A DNA stretch of 21,172 nt. It comes from Planctomycetia bacterium. Its GTDB lineage: Bacteria > Planctomycetota > UBA1135 > GCA-002686595. Of the stretch, positions 8,394 to 15,191 are shown in pieces. Positions within the stretch are counted from its first letter, which is position 1. Each line of letters starts with the position of its first letter. The translations under genes were made by a program, and so were the position numbers. Below the pieces are notes generated by a model. That model made no database searches. It saw nothing but the letters and a program-made list of their open reading frames with translations, and had not been told where the DNA came from. The stretch covers positions 1-21,172 of the forward strand of contig SXKQ01000042.1 of assembly GCA_005778045.1 (NCBI GenBank), written 5' to 3'.

Positions 8394-9041
8394 ATGCGAA
8401 TCCACCACGCACTCGCTCTCGCCCTCCTCGCCACCGCCTGCCAAGGGACGCGCAAGCTCGCAGATCCCCTGATCGAGGTGCGCGGACCGGAGGCGACCGA
8501 GCTGGGCGTAGCCACCGACTACGGCATCGTGTTCCTCGGGCGCAGCGCGCGCTCGGGGCCGGTCGAAGTCACGGCTTGGTTCGGGGATGGCCCGAGCACC
8601 GAGCAAGCCGTGGTCGAGCCTCTCGGCGGTGGCCTGTTCACCGCCGAGCCGGAGATCCGCTTCCCGCGCGTGCCCATCGCCTTCGACACGCCCACGCCTG
8701 GAACGCGCCTCCTGCTCGTCGGCCGCGTCGGCCGCGAGCGCTGGCAAGAGGAGGTCGAGGTGCTCGCCGATCCGCGCGTCGAGGGACTGCTCGTGCGCGT
8801 GCCCGCGCGCCTTTCAACGACGACTGCGGAGGGCGCGGGCCTGTTCGTGGTCAACCCGCTCGCCGAGCACGAGCTCAAGCTCGTCGGTCTCATCTCCGGC
8901 CGCATCGCTCTCGAGGCAGCCGATGGAAAGCAGGTCGAGTATCTCGCGGCCTTCGGCCCTGACCAGCTCTGGCGCCTCGTCGCCTACCGGCGCGACTATC
9001 CCAAGCGCCGCAAGTTCGTCTACCGCGACGACATCCTCTGA
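8394..9041 (+). CDS. Putative lipoprotein of unknown function
   Basis: A 215-residue protein starting MRIHHALALALLATAC, a short signal peptide ending in an acceptable lipobox (Ala-Thr-Ala-Cys) with Cys16 as the lipidation site. The mature part looks all-beta: alternating hydrophobic and charged stretches such as GPVEVTAWFGDGP, GTRLLLVGRVGRERW, GLLVRVPARL and HELKLVGLISGRI. It ends in the basic YRRDYPKRRKFVYRDDIL. I recognise no family. The gene is 77 bp downstream of the metallopeptidase and on the same strand, so a shared envelope role is possible but unproven. Its last 22 bp overlap the 3' end of the convergent kinase gene. There is no Shine-Dalgarno near the ATG. Confidence 0.75.
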   Translation: MRIHHALALALLATACQGTRKLADPLIEVRGPEATELGVATDYGIVFLGRSARSGPVEVTAWFGDGPSTEQAVVEPLGGGLFTAEPEIRFPRVPIAFDTPTPGTRLLLVGRVGRERWQEEVEVLADPRVEGLLVRVPARLSTTTAEGAGLFVVNPLAEHELKLVGLISGRIALEAADGKQVEYLAAFGPDQLWRLVAYRRDYPKRRKFVYRDDIL

Positions 9042-9793
9042 GGTGCACGCGGTCCGACGGCCGCAACCCACACCGGCCAGGGCCCCGCGAACTCGCGTCG
9101 CTCCTCGCCATCGCGGCGACCGAGCACGCGCCGCGTGACGAAGTTGTAGAGCGGCTTGCCGGTCTTGCGCCACACGAGCGCCACTCCGCGGCGGTGCGGC
9201 GCGCGCGGCGGGTTCGCGAGCAATTCCGCGCTGGGCGACGCATCGACGACGCGCGCGAAGCGCAAGTAGCGTCGGCGGTGCTTGGCGAGGTGGCGCAGGT
9301 CATCGCTCGCGCGGGACGCGAGCGTGCGCGAGCCGACGGCATGCACGCTTGCGAGCTGGAAGTCGATCAGCGCCGGCCAGCCATCCGGTCCGACGACGAT
9401 GTTCTGTTCCTTGTGCAGGTCGTTGTGGGCCACGCCACGCGCGTGCAGCTCGCGCACAAGCTCCTCGAGTCGCTCGAAGAAGTCGACCGGCAGTCGCTCG
9501 CAGCGATGCAGCGGTGCTCCGTCGATGTAGGAGCGCACGAGTGTGAGCTGAACGTCTCGCTCGGGCAGCGCGGGCAGACCTGAAACGTCAACGCTGCGGG
9601 GGACAGCGGCCAGTCCTGCCAGCGCCGCGAGCGCTCGTTCCTCACGCCGCAGCAACGCACGCGCGATACGGCGCGAGAGCGGAAGCGCTCCCCCACTGGC
9701 GACGCGACGAATCAGGCGGTGCGATCCATCGCCGCTCGTGAGCATCTCGACCCGACCGAATGAGTCGCGCTTGAGCACCGAAATCGTCCACAT
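9020..9793 (-). CDS. RIO/WaaP-like small protein kinase
   Basis: A 257-residue kinase-like protein. The catalytic loop is VAHNDLHKEQNIVV (Asp125, Asn131) and the metal-binding motif is LIDFQLAS (DFQ at 144-146 instead of DFG). HNDLxKExN with DFQ is the pattern of a bacterial family annotated as RIO1-like or lipopolysaccharide-core (Kdo/WaaP) kinases, so DFQ is not a defect. The N-lobe has RLIRRVA and the helix RREERALAAL. No obvious VAIK-type lysine is seen, so nucleotide-binding details are uncertain. The target could be a protein, a sugar or lipid A; context does not decide. It is divergent from the ABC-2 genes and converges with the lipoprotein gene, overlapping it by 22 bp. The ATG at 9793 is chosen because a TAGAGT hexamer lies 8 nt upstream; the longer open frame has no conserved N-terminus. 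Confidence 0.82.
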   Translation of the reverse strand: MWTISVLKRDSFGRVEMLTSGDGSHRLIRRVASGGALPLSRRIARALLRREERALAALAGLAAVPRSVDVSGLPALPERDVQLTLVRSYIDGAPLHRCERLPVDFFERLEELVRELHARGVAHNDLHKEQNIVVGPDGWPALIDFQLASVHAVGSRTLASRASDDLRHLAKHRRRYLRFARVVDASPSAELLANPPRAPHRRGVALVWRKTGKPLYNFVTRRVLGRRDGEERREFAGPWPVWVAAVGPRAPQRMSSR

Positions 9794-9801
9794 CGCGCGG
9801 A

Positions 9802-9807
9802 ACTCTA
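9802..9807 (-). promoter_or_regulatory. Putative -10 (TAGAGT) for the kinase gene
   Basis: CTGCTAGAGTTCCGCGCG runs straight into the ATG at 9793, with 8 nt between hexamer and start. It is nearly the same string as before the lpxB-like gene (CTGCTAGGCTTCCGCAGC). No Shine-Dalgarno is present. Confidence 0.5.
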
Positions 9808-9891
9808 GCAGGCGCGCACCGCCTCGGCGCAGGCGTTGGTTCCGACGCGATCGACGCGCGACTTCCTCGACGGGCGCGGCACATCGCTCGC

Positions 9892-9897
9892 TAGCAT
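9892..9897 (+). promoter_or_regulatory. Putative -10 (TAGCAT) for the ABC-2 genes
   Basis: GCTAGCAT ends 10 nt before the ATG at 9908, with no Shine-Dalgarno between. It overlaps an alternative ATG at 9896, which argues for 9908 as the start. It is divergent from the kinase -10 candidate about 85 bp away. Confidence 0.42.
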
Positions 9898-9907
9898 GGG
9901 CGACGCA

Positions 9908-10822
9908 ATGAGCGACGGATCGATCCGCGCGCGCGGCCTGTGCCGACGCTTCGGCGCCAAGGTGGCGCTCGAGCCCTGCGACCTCGACGTCGAGCCGGGG
10001 CGCGTCACGGGCTTGCTCGGCCCGAACGGCTCCGGCACGAGCACCCTGATGCGACTGTTGGTGGGACTCGTGCGCGCTGACGCCGGCAGCGCGAGCGTCG
10101 CCGGCGTGGCGCTCGAGGGCGACGGCACCGCCGTGCGAAGCAAGTGCACCTACGCGCCCGGTGAGATCGGGATGTACGGTGAGCTGCGCGGGGACGAGCA
10201 CCTCGACTGGTTCCTGCGCGGTCGAGAACGAGAGTCGCGCCAGCGCGCCCGCGAGCTCGCCCGGGCCTTCGAGCTGCCGATCGAGCGCCGCGTGCACACC
10301 TACAGCCACGGCATGAAGCGCCAGCTCATGTTCGCAGCCGCGCTCGCGCCGCGCGTGCCCGTGCGCATCCTCGACGAGCCCTCCGAGGGCCTCGACCCGC
10401 AGAAGCGCAGCACGATGATCCAGCTGCTGCAGGAGGACGCCGCGCGCGGGACCACGGTCCTGCTCTCCTCCCACCACCTCGGAGAGGTCGATCGCGTGTG
10501 CGCGACGTTCGTGTTCCTCTCGGCAGGGCGCAAGATCTCGACCGAGCGCGCCGACGATGTCGCGCGTCGCGCGCGGCGACTGGTGCGCGCGACCTTCGGA
10601 CCCGAGGTGCGCCTCGACGATCTCGCGCAGCGGCTGCGCAGCGCGCGCGCGAGCGTGCGTGGCGATCTGCTCGTGGCCGAGCTCGACAGCGACGATCCGC
10701 GGCCGTTCCTCGCCGAGCTCTCACGCCTCGAAGGCATCGGCCCGCCGCGCACGCTCGATTACGGACAGGCCTCGCTCGCGGACCTCTACCGCGGGCTGTA
10801 CGGCGTCGAGGAGGCCTGCTGA
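9908..10822 (+). CDS. ABC-2 type transporter ATP-binding protein with altered Walker A
   Basis: A 304-residue ATPase subunit that should power the permease encoded next. The Walker A motif reads GPNGSGTST (38-46): the invariant Lys is Thr44 (ACG at 10037-10039). The other motifs are normal: the Q-loop region YAPGEIGMYGEL as in the YLPGE subgroup, signature YSHGMKRQ (132-139), Walker B VRILDEP (152-158) with Asp156 and Glu157, GLDP D-loop, and H-loop SSHH. The C-terminal 80 residues are the accessory domain usual for ABC-2 exporters. The lysine contacts the ATP phosphates, and its loss normally abolishes hydrolysis. This could be a non-hydrolysing subunit, a dying gene or a base error (AAG to ACG). 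Substrate unknown. Its stop overlaps the permease start (TGATG). Confidence 0.9.
   Translation: MSDGSIRARGLCRRFGAKVALEPCDLDVEPGRVTGLLGPNGSGTSTLMRLLVGLVRADAGSASVAGVALEGDGTAVRSKCTYAPGEIGMYGELRGDEHLDWFLRGRERESRQRARELARAFELPIERRVHTYSHGMKRQLMFAAALAPRVPVRILDEPSEGLDPQKRSTMIQLLQEDAARGTTVLLSSHHLGEVDRVCATFVFLSAGRKISTERADDVARRARRLVRATFGPEVRLDDLAQRLRSARASVRGDLLVAELDSDDPRPFLAELSRLEGIGPPRTLDYGQASLADLYRGLYGVEEAC
10808..10814 (+). promoter_or_regulatory. Shine-Dalgarno GAGGAGG for the ABC-2 permease
   Basis: GAGGAGG within the end of the ATPase gene lies 7 nt before the permease ATG at 10822. It fixes that start and supports translational coupling. Confidence 0.75.
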
Positions 10823-11583
10823 TGGGCCGCGCGCTGCAATCAACCTTCTGGCGCGGGGTGGGCTTCCTCGTGGTGCTCGAGCTGATGCTCGTGCCCGCCG
10901 TGCTGTACTTCCCCGAGTTCCAGAAGCACACCAACTCGCTCAAGGCGATGGCGCCCATCCCCGTGCTGCGCAACGTGATCGACACGCTCGAGCAGGGCGG
11001 CGTGTTCGCGTACGTCACCGGCCAGCACTTCTTCAAGGGCTGCAACACGCTCGGCACGGCCGCGGCCGTGCTGCTCGCCTGCGGCGCCGTCGCGGGCGAG
11101 GTCCACCGCGGCACGTTCGAGATCTTCCTCGCGCGCCCCCTGTCGCGCCGTCGCATCCTCACCGAGCGCTGGCTCGAGGGCGCCGCGGCCGTGTGCATCC
11201 CCGTGGTGCTCTCGACGCTCACGATTCCCTGGCTGTGCAGTTTCGTCGGCCACTCGGTGCCCTACGTCCCGCTGCTCCTGTGCGCGGTGCAGCAGTGCGC
11301 CGTGCTGCTCGCGGTCTACGCGTTGACCTTCTTCCTCTCGACGCGCGCGCGCGCGCCCATGGGCATCGCCTTCGCGATGCTGTTCTTCACGGTCTTCCAG
11401 TTCGCGGCGTACCTAGTCGAGCGCATCACGCACCTCTCGATCTTCCGCCTGACCGATGTCGAGCGCTTCCTCTACATCCAGCGCGAGCTCGGCTTCGAGA
11501 GCTGGGCACTGCTGCCCCCGCTGGGCATCACGCTGCTCGCCTTCCTCGCGTCGCTCGCGTCGTTCGAGCGTCGCACACCCTGA
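10822..11583 (+). CDS. ABC-2 type transporter permease
   Basis: A 253-residue integral membrane protein. Hydrophobic segments are seen around residues 11-30, 75-92, 116-138, 145-172, 180-202 and 230-247, which fits the six-helix ABC-2 fold. The central motif AGEVHRGTFEIFLARPLSRRRILTERW is typical of ABC-2 permeases of the NatB/CcmB-like kind, which lie beside GldA-type ATPases. It starts with ATG overlapping the ATPase stop by one base. Together the two encode a half-transporter pair exporting an unknown substrate. Its last base is 7 bp from the stop of the convergent TPR gene. The reading frame is intact, so any ATPase defect has not spread to this gene. Confidence 0.85.
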   Translation: MGRALQSTFWRGVGFLVVLELMLVPAVLYFPEFQKHTNSLKAMAPIPVLRNVIDTLEQGGVFAYVTGQHFFKGCNTLGTAAAVLLACGAVAGEVHRGTFEIFLARPLSRRRILTERWLEGAAAVCIPVVLSTLTIPWLCSFVGHSVPYVPLLLCAVQQCAVLLAVYALTFFLSTRARAPMGIAFAMLFFTVFQFAAYLVERITHLSIFRLTDVERFLYIQRELGFESWALLPPLGITLLAFLASLASFERRTP

Positions 11584-11590
11584 GCGAACC

Positions 11591-12271
11591 TCACGAGAAA
11601 CGCGCGAGCCACGCCTTCCAGACCCAAGTTCGCTGTGCCTTGCGCTGGAAGCGCGCCGCGCGTGCGGCGAGCTCGCCAACTTCCCGGAACGCGGCCTGCG
11701 CGGCCGCCCGATTCCCGGCCATGCGGAGCCCAAGCCCGCGGTGGTAGGCGCTCTCCGGATTGGGGCCGTGCTCGCGCTCGTAGCGCGAGAGCGTCGAGAG
11801 CGCGTCGTCGTCGCGACGCAGCGCGAGGTGCGCGCGGGCCAGCGCGAGGTGCACCTCGCCGTAGGCGTGCTCGGGGTTGAGGGCCAGCGCTCGCTCGAGG
11901 GACTCGAGCGCCTCGTCCGCACGCTCGGTCGCGAGCAGCGCAAGCCCGAGCCGGTACGCCCACTCCGCGGACTCCGGCTCACCCGCGCAGGCGCGCCGCA
12001 GCGGCTCGACCGCGGCCTTGGCCTTGCCGGCGGCGAGCAACAGCGAACCCAGCTTGCCCTGATTATAGGCGCTCTCGACGTGACCGAGGTCGAGAGCCGC
12101 ACGCGTGAAGCGACGGCGAGCAAAGAGCGCGCTCGCGATGCGTTCGGCCAGTACGGAGAACAGGATCGCCGCCAGCCAGAAGCCGAAGAAGCCCCGGAAC
12201 AGGCCGCCCACGCCCGGCAGCCGCTGCAGCACCACCAGCAGCACCACCGTGCCCGCGAAGAAACCGAGCAT
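11591..12271 (-). CDS. Membrane-anchored TPR protein
   Basis: A 226-residue protein when started at ATG 12271. It begins MLGFFAGTVVLLVVLQRLPGV and continues GLFRGFFGFWLAAILFSVLA, giving two closely spaced hydrophobic helices. The C-terminal two thirds are tetratricopeptide repeats: AYNQGKLGSLLLAAGKAKAAVEPLRRA, AYRLGLALLATERADEALESLERALALNPEH, VHLALARAHLALRRDDDALSTLSRYE and AYHRGLGLRMAGNRAAAQAAFREV. Such proteins act as scaffolds at the membrane; the partner is unknown. The open frame continues upstream to 12496, into the lpxB-like gene, but that part is Arg/Ala-rich and unlike a protein start. ATG 12361 or GTG 12280 are alternatives. A TATCCT hexamer lies 15 nt upstream. It is divergent from lpxB across 137 bp. 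Confidence 0.78.
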   Translation of the reverse strand: MLGFFAGTVVLLVVLQRLPGVGGLFRGFFGFWLAAILFSVLAERIASALFARRRFTRAALDLGHVESAYNQGKLGSLLLAAGKAKAAVEPLRRACAGEPESAEWAYRLGLALLATERADEALESLERALALNPEHAYGEVHLALARAHLALRRDDDALSTLSRYEREHGPNPESAYHRGLGLRMAGNRAAAQAAFREVGELAARAARFQRKAQRTWVWKAWLARFS

Positions 12272-12286
12272 GCGTCCCACGCGCAC

Positions 12287-12292
12287 AGGATA
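12287..12292 (-). promoter_or_regulatory. Possible -10 (TATCCT) for the TPR gene
   Basis: GTATCCTGTG on the minus strand ends 15 nt before the ATG at 12271, which would give a leader of about 8 nt, or a leaderless GTG start at 12280. No -35 is seen. Confidence 0.3.
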
Positions 12293-12394
12293 CGCGCCGC
12301 CGAGCCTGTTGCGAGCACTCGCGGGCTGCGCCAGGCGGCGTCGCGACGCGCTCGAGGCCATTCTGCGAGTGGCGAGCTTTTCGCGCTCGGCTGC

Positions 12395-12400
12395 TAGGCT
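12395..12400 (+). promoter_or_regulatory. Putative -10 (TAGGCT) for the lpxB-sigma operon
   Basis: CTGCTAGGCTTCCGCAGC precedes the ATG at 12409, leaving 8 nt between hexamer and start, and no Shine-Dalgarno is present. It matches the arrangement before the kinase gene almost base for base. Confidence 0.5.
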
Positions 12401-12408
12401 TCCGCAGC

Positions 12409-13758
12409 ATGTCGTCCCGCCCCGCAGGCCCCGCTCCGCGCACTGCCGTGCGCGTCGAGCTCGCGCGCGCGCTCGGGAACCTCGCGCTGGCGCCACTGCA
12501 CCTCGCGGATTTCTCCATGCGGCGTGCCTCGCTGCGGTCCGAGCTCGCCGCGCTGCTCGAGTCCCCCGCCCACATCGACCCCGATCCGGCCCCGCGCCCG
12601 CTCGCTCGCAGCCCGCGGATCCTGATCTCCTGCGCGGAGCACTCGGGCCAGATCCATGCGGTCAACGTGGTGCGCGCCCTGCGAGCAGAGCTTGGGCGCC
12701 GCGGCCTGCCGGCCGCTTCCCTCGCGGGCCTCGGAGGCCCCGCGCTCGCGGCGGAGGGTGTCGAGCTGCTCGGCAACCCCGTCGAGCGCGCGATGATGGG
12801 CTTCGACGGCGTGCTGCAAGCCCTGCCGTGGTACCTGAACCTGCTCGAGCGCTGCGCCGCGCACTTCCGCGAGACGCGCCCCGATGTCGCGATCCTCGTC
12901 GATTCGCCGGCGCTGCACGTGCCGCTCGGACGCATCGCGCGCCGCTACGGCGTGAAGGTGCTGCACTTCGTGACACCGCAGCACTGGGGCTGGGCTCCGT
13001 GGCGTACACCGGGCTACGCCCGCTCGGTCGATCGCGCGCTCACCATCCTGCCGTTCGAGCCCGAGTGGTTCCGTCGGCGCGGAGTGCAGGTTGCGCACGT
13101 CGGTCACCCGCTGCAGGATCGGCTCGCGCAGCAGCCGCGCTCCGCTCCTGCGATCGCAGGGCTCGAGCTCGCGATCCTCCCCGGCAGCCGCTCGCGCGTC
13201 ATCGAGCTCAACCTGCCGTGGATGCTCGCGGTCGCGGCACGAGTCCAAGAGCGAATGCCCGGCCTCGTCGTGCGCATCCTGCAGGAAAACGTCGAGCACC
13301 GTGGGCGCATCGCGGAAATCGTCGCGCGCGAGCGGGCCTCCGAGCGTGTGGAGATCGAGACCGGCGACCTGCACGCCGCGCTGCGCCGAGCCAGCGCCGC
13401 CCTGTCGGTGTCCGGTACCGTCCTGCTCGATCTCCTCCACCATCGGCTGCCCAGCGTCTGCATCTATCGTGTCGCCAAGGCACGCGACACGCTCGCGTAC
13501 CGGACACTGCTCATCACGCCGTGGTTCGCGTCCATCAACCTTCTCGCCGCACGCGAGGTCGTTCCGGAGCACTGCTTCCGCGGCCGAGGCCCCCAGGAGG
13601 AAGTCATCGAGCAGCTCGTCGGTCTGCTCGGCGACCCCGAGCGCCGTCGTGACGCGCTGCGCGGCCTCGAGCTGGCGGCGGACCGTCTCGGCCCCGCGGG
13701 CGCCTGCCGCCGCGCGGCGCTGCACGCGCTCGACCTCGCCGCGGAGGCCGGGGCGTGA
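12409..13758 (+). CDS. lpxB: Divergent lipid-A-disaccharide synthase (LpxB-like)
   Basis: A 449-residue GT19-type glycosyltransferase. LpxB joins UDP-diacylglucosamine and lipid X to form the lipid A disaccharide at the inner membrane. Visible family motifs are PDVAILVDSP, LHFVTPQHWGWAPWRT, RALTILPFEPEWF, VGHPLQDRL, ILPGSRSRVIELNLPWML, the SGTVLL segment and INLLAAREVVPE. It is unusual in two ways. About 65 extra residues precede the normal start of the fold, and the N-terminal AGExSGD motif is CAEHSGQ, with Gln81 replacing Asp. DFN is also AL-H in the VDSPALH segment. It may be a specialised paralogue or a lineage variant. It heads a tight operon: its TGA overlaps the sigma factor GTG by four bases. 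The start at 12409 has no Shine-Dalgarno. Confidence 0.85.
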   Translation: MSSRPAGPAPRTAVRVELARALGNLALAPLHLADFSMRRASLRSELAALLESPAHIDPDPAPRPLARSPRILISCAEHSGQIHAVNVVRALRAELGRRGLPAASLAGLGGPALAAEGVELLGNPVERAMMGFDGVLQALPWYLNLLERCAAHFRETRPDVAILVDSPALHVPLGRIARRYGVKVLHFVTPQHWGWAPWRTPGYARSVDRALTILPFEPEWFRRRGVQVAHVGHPLQDRLAQQPRSAPAIAGLELAILPGSRSRVIELNLPWMLAVAARVQERMPGLVVRILQENVEHRGRIAEIVARERASERVEIETGDLHAALRRASAALSVSGTVLLDLLHHRLPSVCIYRVAKARDTLAYRTLLITPWFASINLLAAREVVPEHCFRGRGPQEEVIEQLVGLLGDPERRRDALRGLELAADRLGPAGACRRAALHALDLAAEAGA

Positions 13759-14438
13759 GCCGCGAAAAATCCGCGCCCGACGTGAAGGACGGCCCCATTG
13801 CGGCGTATGGGCCCACCTTCATGCAGGCCGAGACCACCCGCCTGATGCTCGCTGCGCGCGCCGGAGACCGCGAGGCCTTCGACCGCCTGAACGAGTCCGT
13901 ACGCGACTTCGCCTTCCGGCTGGCGCAGTCCCTCGTCGGCTCGCGCGACGACGCCCTCGACCTGGCGCAGGAGGCGTTCCTGCGCACCTATCAGGCGCGC
14001 GAGACCTTTCGCGAGGGCGAGCACTTCCTGCCCTGGTTCCGCCGCATCCTGCGCAACACCTGTTACTCCTTCCTGCGCCGTCAAGGCAAGGTGCGCGCCG
14101 CGAGCGTGTCCGCGAGCGGCGATAGCGAAGAGGAGCTCTCCAACTGGGAACTCGCGGACCCCGACGCGGCACATCCCATCGAGGCCCTCATCGAGGACGA
14201 GCGCGCACGCGCCTTTCGGACGGCCCTGGCGCGTCTGGGAGCCAACGATCGCGAGATCCTCGTTCTGCGCTTCTACCGCGACCTTTCGTATCGCGAGATC
14301 GCCCACGTGCTCTCGATCCCCGAAGGCACGGTGATGTCACGCCTGTTCCACGCCCGCCGCCGCCTGCGCGACGCGCTCGGACCCGAATACGCCGAGGACT
14401 TCGGCGGAGGAGGACGCCGTGGCGCAAGCCGCCCGTGA
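13755..14438 (+). CDS. ECF-type RNA polymerase sigma factor
   Basis: A 227-residue sigma-70 family protein with only regions 2 and 4. Region 2 spans about residues 27-95 (AARAGDREAFDRL, then DDALDLAQEAFLRTYQA and WFRRILRNTCYSFLRR, the -10 binding and polymerase core contacts). Region 4 is about 160-215 (RLGANDREILVLRFYRDLSYREIAHVLSIPEGTVMSRLFHARRRLRDAL, read in parts), the -35 binding helix-turn-helix. The GTG start overlaps the lpxB stop (GTGA). GGAGG at 13743-13747 lies 7 nt upstream and supports it over ATG 13821. ECF sigmas are usually held inactive by a co-transcribed anti-sigma, and the next gene fits that role. Its regulon is not visible in this window. Confidence 0.94.
   Translation: MSREKSAPDVKDGPIAAYGPTFMQAETTRLMLAARAGDREAFDRLNESVRDFAFRLAQSLVGSRDDALDLAQEAFLRTYQARETFREGEHFLPWFRRILRNTCYSFLRRQGKVRAASVSASGDSEEELSNWELADPDAAHPIEALIEDERARAFRTALARLGANDREILVLRFYRDLSYREIAHVLSIPEGTVMSRLFHARRRLRDALGPEYAEDFGGGGRRGASRP
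14406..14413 (+). promoter_or_regulatory. Shine-Dalgarno GGAGGAGG deciding the anti-sigma start
   Basis: GGAGGAGG lies 5 nt before GTG 14419, inside the end of the sigma gene. This strong site favours the GTG over the later ATG at 14464. Confidence 0.75.
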
Positions 14439-14865
14439 GCCGAGTCGCGAGGAGCTGCTCGCCATGGCCTACGCCGACGGCGAGCTTTCGGGAGCGGAGC
14501 GCGTCGAGTTCGAGCGGCTGCTCGAGTCGCGCGAGGACTTGCGTCGGGCCGTGGCCCGAGAGCGCGAGCTGGCCGTGCTCGGCCGCCTCGCGGCCGGTCC
14601 GGAGCCCATGGACGCGGAGTGGCGCGCGCTCGAGCAGGACCACGTGCATCGTGCCGGCCTCGGCGTCGGACTCGCGCTGGTGCTCGGGGGGCTCGCGCTC
14701 GGCGCGGCCTCGCTGCTCTACCTCCTGTGGTCCGCCGCCCTGCCGCTCGCGCTGCAGGTGGGAGCGACCGCCACGGTCGTGGGAGCGGCCGTGCTCCTCC
14801 TGCGCGCCCTGCGCGCGCGCCTGCGCACCCGTCCGTTCGACCCGTACACTGGGGTTCCCCGATGA
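14419..14865 (+). CDS. Membrane anti-sigma factor candidate
   Basis: A 148-residue protein. The N-terminal 65 residues (EELLAMAYADGELSGAERVEFERLLESREDLRRAVARER in outline) resemble the helical sigma-binding domain of zf-HC2/RskA-type anti-sigmas: a short acidic DGEL motif, then a helix of alternating Glu and Arg. The zinc HxxxCxxC motif is absent. Two hydrophobic helices follow at about 79-104 and 108-128, then a basic RALRARLRTRP tail, so the N-terminal domain would sit in the cytosol. The gene overlaps the sigma gene by 20 bp and the next gene by four bases (ATGA). Position and layout, not direct homology, support the role. It would tether and release the sigma factor in response to an envelope signal. 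Confidence 0.75.
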   Translation: MAQAAREPSREELLAMAYADGELSGAERVEFERLLESREDLRRAVARERELAVLGRLAAGPEPMDAEWRALEQDHVHRAGLGVGLALVLGGLALGAASLLYLLWSAALPLALQVGATATVVGAAVLLLRALRARLRTRPFDPYTGVPR

Positions 14866-15176
14866 TCGTCGTCACCACGGACAGCATTCCGGAGCGCCAA
14901 GTCGTGGCCACGCTCGGCTTCGTGCGCGGCAACACCGTGCGCGCGGCCCACGCGGGCGACGACGCCGCCGCATGGCTCAAGAACATGGTCGGGGGCGAGA
15001 TCGAGGAGTACTCCAAGCTGCTCGCCGAGAGCCGCGAGCAGGCGCTCGACCGCATGATCGCCGAGGCGCAGGCGCGCGGCGCCGACGCCGTGGTGGGCCT
15101 GCGCTTCGAGAGTTGCGAAATCGCCAGCGGCTGCGCGGAGCTGCTCGCCTACGGGACCGCGGTCAAGCTCGCCTGA
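14862..15176 (+). CDS. YbjQ/UPF0145-family protein
   Basis: A 104-residue protein of the YbjQ (UPF0145) family, small soluble proteins thought to form pentamers; the function is not established. Family traits are the start IVVTTDSIPERQVVATLGFVRGNTV, the NMVGGEIEEYSKLLAESREQALDRMI helix region, and ARGADAVVGLRFE. The end SGCAELLAYGTAVKL matches the usual close of the fold. The ATG overlaps the anti-sigma stop (ATGA), so it is translationally coupled and most likely the last gene of the lpxB-sigma operon. Membership in that operon hints at a role in the same envelope response; this is inference. It ends 15 bp from the stop of the convergent flavoprotein gene. Confidence 0.85.
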   Translation: MIVVTTDSIPERQVVATLGFVRGNTVRAAHAGDDAAAWLKNMVGGEIEEYSKLLAESREQALDRMIAEAQARGADAVVGLRFESCEIASGCAELLAYGTAVKLA

Positions 15177-15191
15177 GCACGCGGGCGCGGC

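Noticed and set aside
6721..8412. 563-codon open frame on the minus strand opposite the metallopeptidase
   Set aside because: The plus frame has a signal peptide and HExxH site; the antisense product has only Leu/Arg/Val-rich composition.
9020..9793. Kinase as a dead enzyme because of DFQ instead of DFG
   Set aside because: HNDLxKExN followed by DFQ is the normal pattern of this RIO/WaaP-like bacterial family.
12272..12496. Longer TPR protein starting inside the lpxB-like gene
   Set aside because: The extra 75 residues are Arg/Ala-rich antisense of lpxB and its upstream region, without conservation signs; the membrane helix begins at the ATG at 12271.
12394..13725. 443-codon open frame on the minus strand opposite the lpxB-like gene
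   Set aside because: No recognisable motif; the plus frame is clearly a GT19-type enzyme.
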